Assembly: GCA_029207755.1 (NCBI GenBank)
Contig: JARCOQ010000002.1
Location: 12,167,156 to 12,231,155, forward strand
Length of the DNA: 64,000 nt
Origin: Chamaea fasciata
Lineage: Eukaryota; Chordata; Aves; Passeriformes; Sylviidae
Direction: 5' to 3'
Shown: one piece after another, positions 10,822 through 21,084 of the stretch
How positions within the stretch are numbered: the first letter of the stretch is position 1
How the letters are laid out: each line of letters starts with the position of its first letter
Program-made: the position numbers and the translations under genes
Notes under the pieces: generated by a model
Databases searched by the model: none
What the model saw: only the letters and a program-made list of their open reading frames with translations
What the model was told of the DNA's origin: nothing

Positions 10822-12728
10822 CTCTCTGAGAGAAAGGATGATAAGAGCAAGACTTCTCTTGTGAAATAGTTGTTGCACAATCTTTGAATGCATTAGAGGT
10901 AGATTAAAAAGCTATCTGTTAAAACATTTTGAGTTTTCAGAGACTGACTTGGATGAACAAGAGCATCCTTTTGTGGATTGACCTTGTCTCGATGTCAGAT
11001 GCCAACCAACCCACTCTATTCAACTATTCAACAGGACAGGAAGAGGAAATACAAGAAAAATCTCATGGACTCGGAGATCACTCATCCATTAGCAGTACCA
11101 CAAAAACAGACTCAATTTGGAGAAATTAATTTAATTTATTGTTAATTAATATACGAGTAATGTGATGAGGGATAGGAACAAATCTAAAAACACCCCTACC
11201 ACTCTCTTCTTCCCAGGTTCAGATTTACCCTCAATTCCTCTATTTTCTCCCTCTGTGTATCACAGGGAGACAAAGGATAGATGTTGGTGTCAGTTCAAAA
11301 TCTTGGTCTCTGCTGCTCCTTCCTCCTCATACTCTTCCCCTGCTCCAGGGGACTGGGGTCCCAACGAGATGGAAGAGTTCTCCATGACCTTCTCCTGCGT
11401 GCACTCTTCCAACAGGCTGCAGTTCTTCAAAAACTGCTTTGTCAAGGCTTCTTTCCACAGGTGACAGTCCTTCAGGAATGGTCTTCTCAAGCATGGATCC
11501 TTCAAGGATCCTACCACAAATCCTGCTCCTCTCTGTGGAAGATTAACATCCATGGACTGAAGCTGTCTTCAGAATGTGCTCACCTGCTCCAGTGTGGAAT
11601 TCTCCATGGACTTCAGGGGACAACCTTATCTTCTCCAGGATCTGGAAGAGAATCTCTGCTCCAGTGCCTGGAGAACTTCCTCTAGCACCTCCTTCACTGA
11701 CCGGAATTTCTGCAGTTGTTTCTCTCATACATTTTCACTGCCCTCCTTCAGCTTCTGTCGTTCATTATTTGGGTTTTTCCTGTTCTCGAACATGTCATTA
11801 CAGAGACACTGCCAAAATCACTGGTTGGCTCAGCTGTGGCCAGCAATGAACCCCTCTTGGATCCACTAAAACTGTTTTTGTTGGATATAGGGGTAGTGTC
11901 TTGGTTTAGATAGACAGGTATCTGCCAGGGAAGATTGGAGTCTCCCTTGGAATGTAAGCCCCCCTCTGCTTCCCCCTTTTCCAAATTATTATAAATTTTC
12001 AAATAAAAGACTGTCAGGCAAAGATTTTGCGAATAGGTACAGCAGTTCTTTACTAGGGATATAAAAATACAAATGTAGTACAGAAGAATAAGCAAGCAAA
12101 CAAACAAACAAGAAATCCTGGAAAACCCTGACAGAGTCAGAAATACAACCTGACACCCTGTTGGTCAGGGTGTTGGAAACAGTCCAAAAGTTAGCCCTCC
12201 CGGAGTGGCAGATGTGGTTCTGTTGGAAGTAGAGATGGTTCTGTAGAGAAAAAAGGGTCCAGAGATGGGTCCAGTCTTTCTTTGTGAGTCCTGTGGGAAC
12301 ACTAGATGTCTGGTGATGCTTGTGGCTCCTTTTTATCTAGGTGGAAATGGTTTGCCTCCTCCTCCCTGGGTAGAGCATCTCACAATGGGATGATGTAATG
12401 TATCATGTCATTGGTGAGCTTTAATCCCCATTAACAGAAGATATTCCCATGAGGGTAGTGGAAGACTGAGCAAAGAAACAATGCCTCACCCAGTTCTAAC
12501 AGCTGGCTTGTTTTCAGAGCAGGCAGTTCCGCCTCACTTTTGGAGTTACAACAGATAAAGAAAATCTCCCCAGCTGGGTTTCAACAGATGGAATAGAATG
12601 AACTTTTTGGGTTTTTTTTGGTTACAAAACCCAAGACAGGCAGCTTCTGGGGTCTTCTCACAGAATCCACTCCTGCAGCAGCTCTGCTATCAGAATCTTG
12701 CCATGTAAACCCAAAACAATACACTCTC
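10822..12728 (-). mobile_element. Older LTR-like retroviral element, split by a younger LTR
   Basis: Two pieces (10827-11896 and 12639-12723) flank a younger LTR. The right piece ends ...CAATACA and the proposed left end begins TGAGAG. CTCTC lies just outside both ends (10822-10826 and 12724-12728), consistent with a 5-base target duplication, although this is low-complexity and less secure than the others here. Without the insertion the element would be about 1.15 kb. The GC-rich part (11280-11700) carries imperfect repeats of a CTTCA/CTCCA-type motif with 'CCATGGACT' echoes. I recall similar multicopy sequence in bird genomes but cannot name the family. Overlapping 60-134 codon frames on both strands are side effects of this composition. 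Confidence 0.6.
11892..12643 (-). mobile_element. Solo LTR (ERVL-like), minus orientation, nested in an older element
   Basis: The LTR body is 11897-12638 (742 bases). On the plus strand it starts TGTCTTGGTTTAGATAGACA and ends CCCAAGACA. The flanks are GGTAG (11892-11896) and GGCAG (12639-12643), a 5-base target duplication with one mismatch. Its right flank continues the older element exactly where the left flank breaks off, which shows nesting. The minus orientation is supported by a TATA-like box (plus strand CCTTTTTATC, about 12328-12337). The first part (U5 end) closely resembles the LTR at 15431-16218; the middle resembles the LTR at 10138-10661. There are no retroviral genes. Confidence 0.8.
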
Positions 12729-15425
12729 AGTATGGGGAGGGAAAAAAAAACCTCCATGCTTAAAAATATCCAGAGCTATAGGAGAAAACTCTCTCTCTGA
12801 TAAAACCAGCTGTTCTCATAAGGTGAAGTAAAAATGCCGCACAAAATGTAAGAAAAGTTCTGACACTAATCTAATTTGTAATCTGTTCTAGCTATGATTA
12901 AAAGTGTATTGACTGATTTCTAAGTTACTTGCATCCAATTTTTCTGCACTAAGGAAATTTTCTACTAAAGGGAAAAAGAATGCAGAAAAGTCACAGGTTC
13001 TGAATTCTCCCTGCTTGTCCCTCATGTTTGTGGGAGATAAAAAGTTCAATAAGAAGCATTAAGACAGCTCTGTATTCAGCAGAGAGAGTGAAGATTCTTA
13101 GAGCACTTTTAGATTTTCTCTGATGAATAAGCAAGACTTATGCCTGGACTTCTCTTGTACTAGGGATAAATATGAGTCTTCAGAAACCTGCAAGCTTCGA
13201 CTACTTCTCAACAAATAATACATAAATAAGTGAAATTTCCTAGGAGCAAGCACATAAATTAACAAAATTTTCTAAGACTGAACACACAATAACAACATCT
13301 ACCATTCTCTTAAGATGAGAGTCTTGGTCTATGAAAGCAAAATGAAGCTTTAGATATGGAGTGAATAAAGTAAGGATGTAATATCACATGTTAAAATTTG
13401 ATATACACTCCCTCAGTCAAGTCTGTGTAGAAGCCCCTGACTGAGGCATTAAACACATGTCTGGACAGAAGATGTGGTGTCAGGGCAAATTTTAACAAGT
13501 CTGGTTTGCATTTGGCTTTGTTGAGTTTACAGATGCTAAAGATTAAACATCATGGTTGCAATGGATTAGTAAATTTTCTCCTCCAATTCACAGTCAGTCC
13601 CACTTGCTCAAGGAACTACAGATTATCTTGTAAAACTGTGATTAACGTGTGTTCACTGAGCCAGATTGACCATGATGATACATGTCCCTTGAGATGCAAA
13701 AAGATCCAGAAGAAGGAAACAAGCCAAAATTCCAATGTTTTAAGTTTCATAATTAGAGTGGGAGATGTGACAGGTTTACGTGTGCTTCAGCTACTTTGGC
13801 ATCAGCTGTAGTGATGTAGCGCAGGCTGGGAATGGCCTCAGGGCCAGCTTCACAATTTTTTTGGAATTAGGGTGACATCACTTCACTCCAAATTCTTGTA
13901 TTTGTCCATTACAGCTTGCATCAGGCTTACATGGTAAGAAAAAAGAAGGGTTGGGACAGGTGTTTAAGCTTTTGTCTTTGTTTCTCATCATTTAAATCTG
14001 TTTTAATACATAATAAACTACAATAACTTTCCCTAAGTTTAGTCTGGGTTGCTCATTGTGGCAATCAGTGAGTGATGTCCCTGTCTTTATCTCAGCTCAT
14101 GTGCTTTTCCATGTTATTTTCTCCTCTCATCCACTTGATGAGAGAAGTGTGAGTGGCTGGCTGGTCATCCGGCAGGCAGACAATGTAACCTTTAAACACA
14201 AGCATAATTAATTAATGCTGTGGTGTAAAATAAAGCTAAGATGTATCCACTCAGATGAATTAGTTATATTCAACTTTTGTTGCTGCCATCAGAAACAGTA
14301 GCAAAGCTTGAATCCACCATGCTTCATATTCTGGCTCTGAGGGGGTTTTATTGTCCTGTGCTTCCTTTCCATGTTCCTGTTTCATTGTAGTGTGAGTATT
14401 CTCTCTACCTTGTCCCCAAATCAAAGAGTGCATCTAAAAGTGCTGTTCAGTTTACTCAACAAAAGTAAGGCAACTGCAAAAAATTTTTTCTCCTGAATTA
14501 CTGTTTCATTTATTAACCAGAGCTCCAAGTTCTGTAATTCAGCAAGATCATAAATTTTCCATTGTCAACAATGACTGCTGTCCACAAGGCAATAAATTAC
14601 ATAAAACTTGTTAACAGATCACATATTTTTGCTATGTTTGCTCTGCTAATTTGGCATTTTGTTGTGAGGATCAGAAACCTTAAAGAATACGTTACTTCCC
14701 TGCTCTTTGTTCTGCTTTACATGACCTTTATAAGTGGACTAGTAACCTAAAAAACCCAAAAAACCCCCAAGAAACCTGTGTAAATAAAAATATTTGGGTC
14801 AATTAAAGAGGAAGTTATTTTTTTAAATTTATTGGTAAATTATTCATAAGCTGTCCAGATGCCCTAGTTCCAAATTAGGCCTTAAATAAATTCCCTAATA
14901 TTAAAATAAAATAAAATAAAATAAATTGACGCATACTCAGTACACAAAGAGTTTACATATTTTAATTGATACACTAAACTACAACAAAGGTCCAAAGAAA
15001 TAGAAATAATGCTAGAAATTTACTATTTTTTTCATGTTTAGCTTGAACTCTTGCCCTTGAATATTGCATTGATATTGTATTTATACTGAAGAGGTATTTT
15101 CAGAAACATTTTATGTTTGGAAGTGCAACATTTATTTTATCCACTGTCATTCACAGTTTTCTAATTTTTCATCAGGTGACTTGACCAAATAGACCCTCTT
15201 CAAGGAAAATGGACATCATTCTTGCTCTGGGATATAACAGAGCCTGCCTGGACAAAAAGTTACAAATAGTATAGAGAGCTGGGGGGCTGAAGCAAAGAGT
15301 TGATCACAGGCTCTCAGACCTGATGGGTGGAGAAGGAGCTTCCTGTGACCAGGGGGGACAATTAGTCTCAGGGACTGCTGCAATTCAAACTATCTAATTT
15401 GGATAGAACTGAGTTTGGAAAGTTA
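12729..15425. other. Unique non-coding stretch
   Basis: I see no exon or mobile element that I can support. An (AAAAT)n run occupies about 14904-14926. The segment near 14190-14215 contains overlapping TAATTA cores (homeodomain-type sites by general knowledge), but such motifs are common in AT-rich DNA. Frames of 60-101 codons here look random. Confidence 0.5.
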
Positions 15426-16223
15426 AATGCTGTCTTGGTTTAGGAAGACAGGTATCTGCTATGTAGAATTACAATCAGAGGCTCTTTGGCAAAGATTTGG
15501 GAAATAGGAATAGCAGTTCTTTACTAGTATGTAATACGAAGCAAACAAACACAACCCCCCCCCCCCCCCCCCCCCCCACCAAACAACTACAGCATTAATG
15601 ACAAACGACAACAGTACCAAGAACCTTGAGGGCTTTGTTTCACAAAACCCAGGGCAGTTTGGTTTTGGTGTCCCTGCTGGATCCTCAGAGCACCAAGCTG
15701 AAACAGTGGAAAAGTCCCGGGCTGGTAACTGGGATGGCAGGGTGTCCCGGCAGGCAGGGGCAGGATGTCCCGGCAGCGCAGGGGGTGCAGGGTCACACTG
15801 TAGCAAGAGGAGCAGCGCTGAAGAAGCCGATGGCGAGGCAGGGCCTGGACGAGCTCCCTGCGGGTGGCCAGGAAAACTCCGGATTCAGGTCGAACCGGTG
15901 ATAGTAGATTTCCCAGGACTGTATCCCTTTGGCCACAGTGAAACTCCTCCAGCCAGCAACAGCCGTTCTCCGCTCGGCGTGCTTTGCGGCGGCTGTGCTC
16001 CTCGAGGAGCGGCAGACACGCGTCTCCCCGAACGCCGGAAAAAGAAAAGCCCGCAGCTGCCTCAAGCTTTGTCTTTTACCTGCGTTATCTCTCCCTTCCA
16101 CCTTTGTCCACCTCTTTGTTTCGGTTAAGTACTCTCAAGTATCCAACACTTGGTCTCCTTGGTAACTTGTGGGGAAAAAATTCTTTAGAGAAAGAAGGAA
16201 CAAACCTAACCCCCAACAAATGC
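15426..16223 (-). mobile_element. Solo LTR (ERVL-like), minus orientation, perfect 5-base target duplication
   Basis: The LTR body is 15431-16218 (788 bases). It begins TGTCTTGGTTTAGGAAGACA and ends CCCCAACA. AATGC is found directly outside both ends (15426-15430 and 16219-16223). Its first 120 bases match the U5 end of the LTR at 11897 (including AGCAGTTCTTTACTAG), giving the same minus orientation. The body at 15640-16060 is strongly GC- and CpG-rich compared with the surrounding DNA. It includes a run of 33 C at 15555-15587. Overlapping open frames of 69-176 codons on both strands follow from the GC-rich composition and show no recognised protein. Confidence 0.87.
15555..15587. repeat. Poly-C tract, 33 bases, inside an LTR
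   Basis: An uninterrupted run of C on the plus strand (G33 on the minus strand, the LTR's sense strand). It occupies the position where the related LTR at 11897 has an A/C-rich CAAACAAACAAACAAG stretch, so it probably grew by slippage after insertion. G-runs of this length can form G-quadruplexes and often collapse in assemblies. Confidence 0.93.
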
Positions 16224-16330
16224 TTACTCTTAGGGTGTGAAATAAGAGGTTTGCACATCTCTTCCACAAGCAGTTTTCTGTACTTAAGGGGTTTGCTGGG
16301 GTTTTTTTTATTCCCATATTAGTTTTATAC

Positions 16331-16333
<3 letters not shown>

Positions 16334-16403
<70 letters not shown>

Positions 16404-16408
16404 CCCCC
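16334..16408. repeat. Compound microsatellite (TA)n - T18 - C6
   Basis: About 25 TA units are followed by 18 T and then 6 C. It starts 110 bases beyond the target duplication of the neighbouring LTR and is not part of that element. It is likely to be length-polymorphic. Confidence 0.93.
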
Positions 16409-18736
16409 ATAAATCATCACTTTCCTGAGTGGAAAATCTTTCCGGTTGTCAGCAAGGAACATTGATCCACCCTGGGGCTGTTTCAAAAGGAAATGGGAAA
16501 AACACCTTACATATTTGGCAATAATTTATATTCCTAAAATTTATAAAAATTAATTGAAAATTTCAGCACAGTAGCATAAATAGTGCTGATACCAACTTAT
16601 GCTTTTGGAGTCTCACAGGGATATTGCATGACTTCATTCTTTTCACGAAACAGACAGTGGATTGTTAACACACACTCCTCTGCTCACAGCTTCCTTGTGT
16701 GTGTTGTTCCAGGAAATTGGCTGATGTGACATTGCCAACAAGGTGATTGTATCCTGGTCAGAGAAGGTGTTAAGTGTTTGGGGAAGAAAAACCCAAGCAG
16801 TTTGCTGAGTCCTTGAAGCCCCTGGAGGAGATGGTGAGCAGGTCACTTTGCAGGAGTGAAAGCCATCCAACCCACCCTAGAATTTGCTGGCACACAGGTG
16901 AGAGTGTTGGAAGGGAGTGTGCTTTTTTCCTGGGCTGGCAGCAGGGCTGTGGGGGCTTGTTTGTGTTCTGCACTCTGTGTGGGAGTTTTGTATCATAGAG
17001 TAGAAACCTTGCCATGGGAACTGCAACCTCCCTGCTCTGCTCACTTTGCCTGGACATTAATTCCGAAATTCGATGTCACTGAATGGTGCAGTTCTGTTCC
17101 TGAGACTCTGAATTCCCCTGAGGTGGGTAGCATTTTTTCAGTAGTTTGCTGGTTAAGGTATTTTGCCAATCCTTTTTCTAAAAATGTCTAGTGTTTCATA
17201 TAAGCCTCTGCAACCTTCAATAACCTCAGTGACATATTGCAGCACCCCACCATCACATTCTTTACAAGTGCTCTCAGAAGCCAAGTATTTGCTTACACAC
17301 TCCATCCGCTCTGTATGATTTTTCTATGGTGCTTTTTTACACTTCAGATGATTTCATTAGTATTCTCTGATATAATCATCAATTTTGGCACAAAGTGTTT
17401 TTATTCTTTCATTATATTTACTCATCTATTTGTTTGGTTTGTTTTTTTTTTTATTTTTTTTCCCCCTATCTACTTATTGTTATCAATCTCTTTGACTCTG
17501 CTTCACAGTTTAATTCTTGGAGTACATTATGAATTCTGATGGAGGGACAAGGAGAAGTTTGTTTTCTTTCATTTGTTTTGTCTCTTTTCAATGAAGATAT
17601 ATCTACAGCCTTTTATTTGAAGCTGGCGATAAGCTTAGAACTAATCTCAATTTTGAAAATGAAATAAGTTTGTGTATGTGGAGGCAAAAATATAGTCTAT
17701 AGCTGGCTACTTTCTAGTATGCACTCTTGTTAAGGATGTTATAGTTCCTCATCAGTGGACATTTTATACCAGAATTTTGTTTAAAAATCCAACTTCACAT
17801 CAGTTCATATAGTCTCACATTGGATTCACCCTAGAACTTTGGAAAAAAAAAAGTTGTATTACATGGTATACCTGACAGCAGACTGCTTGTTAGGAGAGAA
17901 AATCCACTTTTAAATGATACATAAAGCTAAGGTCTTCTTCATGGTTAATTTGTGAGTAAACTTTGAATGAATCATGAGTGACTTCAGCAGATTCTTTGTA
18001 GACTTTTGAGAATCATTCCTTGTTGTCTGCTTGAGATAAAGCCCATATGGATACTTTCAATGTATTAGCTTGACCTTTAATTATATAATTTTCAAAGTAT
18101 TTTTGCATAATAATCCCATCTGGGCTTATAAATTGAATGATTGATGTTTTGCATCGTGTTATCAAGCACCTGTTAACTGATCAAGTCACAGCTTAGCTTG
18201 TAATAGTGAAGCCTCTCAAGTCAAGAGGTCACGATTTCTTTTTTTTTCTTCTTCTTTTTTTCTAAATTGATGGTGTTTTGCCTTTGAAATATGAGACAGA
18301 CTAAACTGTAACATTACAACCTGTTTATTCCCATTAGTCTCCTATAACGCTGTTCTTGTAAATAACATACATTATTTTCTGGATGTGCAATGATTTACTT
18401 TTCTAGATTTGCCTGAAGGCTCTTATTTTTTTGTGACAGAATACACAAAACCAATTTCTTTGAAGTAAATAGGTGCCATTTGTACACACTTCTTAAAAAG
18501 CCATAGCACTATATATTTCAGGTTAAGGGGTGACAGGACCCTAAGCTGATTCTGCCTGTCAAATGTGGATCAACTGACATTTTTTCCCTTAAAGACAATT
18601 CTCCCCAATTTATTTATTTTTTTAAATCTGAAAATCTATCCTTATTTAAGCAGAAGCTAAAGAAATGGACTTATTGAAATAAAATTGATAATTAAAATGG
18701 ATTTAAAAAAAAAACTATTAAACAAATCTTCACCAT
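16409..18736. other. Non-coding stretch with a GC-richer block at 16640-17130
   Basis: The block at 16640-17130 has higher GC and open frames on both strands (up to 111 codons at 16856-17191), and includes a splice-donor-like GGTGAGAG at about 16896. I cannot assign it to a gene or repeat. The rest is AT-rich with T-runs near 17440-17461 and 18239-18262. Confidence 0.45.
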
Positions 18737-18741
18737 GGTCT

Positions 18742-19246
18742 TGTCCTGTTTTCAGCTTGGATAGCATTGTTTTCTTCCTAGGGTCTGCAGCAGTGCAGTG
18801 ACTTTGATTTAAGATGAGGATGATTTTTACACCTCGATGCACTTGTTGTTGAGGAACAGTCTACCCCAAGTCAAGGACTTTTTGTTTTATCCCACCTTAT
18901 CAGCAGGTGGGCAGGGGGTTCACAAGGAGCTGTGAGGGAACACAGCTGGGACAGCTGATCCCAAGGGACCAAAGTGTTATCCCAGACCATATGGCAGCAT
19001 CCAGAATGAAAACATAGCAGACAGATGGCTGGGGGTGGTGACACTGCCTGGAGACAGGCTGGGTATCAGTCAGTGAGTGATTAATTTCATTGGGCATCAA
19101 TTGATTTGTATATTCTTTTATCACTACTACGATCTTCTCTTTCTGGACTTTCTTTACCACAACCCATGAGACTGTGTTTTTCCTGTTCTCTGCTCCATCC
19201 CCCCAGGGAGAGTGAACAAATGGCTGTGTAATGTTTAAACATGACA
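18742..19246 (+). repeat. 5' LTR of the ERVL-like provirus
   Basis: It starts TGTCCTGTTTTCAGCTTGG and ends GTTTAAACATGACA, matching the start and end of a common passerine LTR type (from memory: TG..TGGTTTCAGCTGGGATAGAG at the start, GTTTAAACCA..ACA at the end). The same family is present at 49570-50130 (minus) and as a fragment at 61711-61795. The inner block around 18900-18990, with GGGACAGCTGATCCCAAG, belongs to the U3 region. Confidence 0.8.
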
Positions 19247-19254
19247 GCCCTTTT

Positions 19255-19272
19255 TGGCACTCAGCATGAAGC
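19255..19272 (+). other. Decayed retroviral primer-binding site, tRNA-Lys type
   Basis: TGGCACTCAGCATGAAGC begins 8 bases after the 5' LTR. It resembles, with several changes, the primer-binding site complementary to the 3' end of tRNA-Lys that I recall for this family. The position just inside the 5' LTR supports the assignment. The mismatches mean it would no longer prime reverse transcription well. Confidence 0.55.
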
Positions 19273-20180
19273 ACAAAGGGCAGAGATAATGACAGATCTA
19301 ACCAGACCATGTTAGAACAAATTTGATATTAGCATTCATTATATTAGTTTCATAGTCTTTGGTCACGGTGTTGATTTATTTGCTCCCAGAGTTGTGCTTG
19401 TTCTCAGAATCACGTTATATAAGAACTTACTTTTTGTCACCTCCAGGGACTAGATTAGGGTTATTATTTTGTTGTACCATGTGTGTAACACTGGCTTAAG
19501 AGTGTGATAAAATTACAAGTCATGAGACTAATTTGGTATTTTTACTCAGCACTGTTGCCATCCCTCTGATTCAGGAACTAATTTATAGGGCAGACAAGGA
19601 GGGACACTTCCTGCTGATTCTTCTTCTTCCTCTTCTCCTTCTCCTTCACGCTAGCTAAAAGAAATTCTCTATTGAGAATTTTGGGTATCCTTGGGATGTT
19701 CCTATTGCTATGTCTCCGGAATGCGTATCAGGTCTTGTTTAAGGTTAAGCAATAACACCCAGAGATCTGCCCCAAGGCTGGATAATTATAAGTGTCAGGG
19801 TGTGTGGTACAGTATGGACAAGTTCTTGAAACAGTGGGCACCTCCAGCGTTTTGAAATGTCACCCCTGAACAAATACAGAATTTGGAAAAAAACAGCATT
19901 TCTTAAAAAAAATATGCTGTCATCCTGTCAATTCCAGAGACACATAAATTTCTGCAAAATGCTGAGACCTGGCCCAGGCCTACTGAGCCTGTGGTTTTAC
20001 CTGTGTGACCACAAAAAGAAGATGAGGAAGTGGGGTGGAAAACCCAACTCGATCTCAGAGTCACCTGTATGTGAGTTGCAAACAAAAATAATCACAAAAG
20101 GGGGGTCTTCCAAGAAAATTACTGCTTCAGATCCCTGTGGACAGTTCTCTGTGGACAGTTCCCCAGAGCAGAAGAACTGA
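19273..20180 (+). pseudogene. Decayed ERV leader and gag-proximal remnant
   Basis: The leader includes a pyrimidine-rich segment (19617-19650). An ATG at 19857 opens a 107-codon frame ending at 20180 that I take to be the beginning of a degenerate gag, based on its position and on recalled similarity of the flanking leader to passerine ERVL copies. No zinc knuckle or other diagnostic gag motif is visible. The frame ends abruptly in a region with a 14-base tandem repeat (CTGTGGACAGTT at 20135 and 20149), so the original frame is broken. It is not a functional gene. Confidence 0.45.
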
Positions 20181-20229
20181 TTTTAGTTCTGATCTTAATA
20201 AAGGGACTTCTTATTTGTATTTGTAAGAA

Positions 20230-20770
20230 GTGAGTAACAAATGTTATGACCAGGACTGGTGGGGTCCTGCTTCAGCCAACTGAAAACGAGGGTAATTGTG
20301 TTTCCCAGACTGTGTGGATCCACAGGATCATTAGACACATTAGACCCATAGGAACATAAGGCTCTAGTCAATACTAAGGAGATCAAGCTGTGCAGGGACA
20401 GAACCCAACTGTATTTCTGAAATGACTGGAACAGCAGACTCCGTTGGAGATTAAAACCAGCCTGAGCATAAATGGATGGCTGAAACACCCTATAGTGACT
20501 GACCCAGAGACTGTATGCTTGGCAGACACTGCCTCAGGAGCGGGTGTTTCAAGGACTCAAAAAGGCTTCATACCTGCAATTGACTGCCCCAGGGATGGAA
20601 ACAGTCCTATCTCCTCCCATGGACTGATCCAGTCTGCAGTGGAACAGGATGAACATCAAGAACACCTGATTTACATCACTGTAGATGGGGCAGCATAGCA
20701 GAAGTTTTTGAAAAAGGGAAATAAATAGTCCAGATTCTTCTGAAAGCTGATTTTGCCAATGAACAGAAAA
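20230..20770 (+). other. Unassigned internal segment of the provirus
   Basis: This lies between the gag remnant and the 3' LTR. An 84-codon plus-strand frame (20444-20698) has mixed composition but no motif I recognise. A purine-rich AAAAAGGGAAATAAA at about 20711 could be a decayed polypurine tract, which normally adjoins the 3' LTR. Overlapping minus-strand frames (20549-20924) are antisense shadows. Confidence 0.35.
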
Positions 20771-21079
20771 AGCTGGGGGGAGGCAGAGCCATACAGTCCG
20801 AAGGGTTATGCTCATACCACATGGCCTCATGCCAAGCAATAAATCTGGGGAAGCTGGCAGGGGGTGGCAGCTCACTGCATGGGGAAGGGCTGGGCATCAA
20901 TCCCCTGGTGGGAAGCAATTGCATTGTTCAGCACTTGGTTTGTATATTCCTTTAGCATTATTATTATTATTATTTTCCCTTCCTTTTCTATCCTAGTTAC
21001 CTCATTTTCCTGACTCTCTCCCAGTCACACTGTGGGGAGTGAGTGCAGCGTTCTCAGCTGCCTGCAGGGTTTAACTACA
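20771..21079 (+). repeat. Truncated 3' LTR of the ERVL-like provirus
   Basis: This corresponds to the second half of the 5' LTR: matching blocks include CCA.ATGGC..CATGC, GGCATCAAT, TTTGTATATTC and the end GGTTTAACTACA. The first ~200 bases seen in the 5' LTR are missing. It contains an (ATT)n microsatellite at 20956-20974. Confidence 0.65.
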
Positions 21080-21084
21080 GGAGC

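Larger units (their letters stand above)
18742..21079 (+). mobile_element. Internally deleted, decayed ERVL-like provirus
   Basis: The order is 5' LTR (18742-19246), a decayed primer-binding site, a leader and gag-proximal region to about 20180, a further internal segment (20230-20770) that I cannot assign, and a 5'-truncated 3' LTR (about 20771-21079). At 2.3 kb it lacks most of a provirus; no reverse transcriptase, integrase or envelope is recognisable. The two LTRs have diverged widely from each other, so the insertion is old. No matching target duplication is visible at the outer ends (GGTCT before, GGAGC after), so one end may be eroded. The element cannot encode functional retroviral protein. 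Confidence 0.75.

Noticed and set aside
15598..16128. A 176-codon plus-strand open frame, the longest in the window
   Set aside because: It lies wholly inside a GC-rich solo LTR bounded by a perfect AATGC duplication; other long frames overlap it on both strands, as expected from composition.
16770..17191. Possible exon ending at the GGTGAGAG donor-like site near 16896
   Set aside because: No good acceptor upstream in frame, and open frames on both strands suggest a composition effect.
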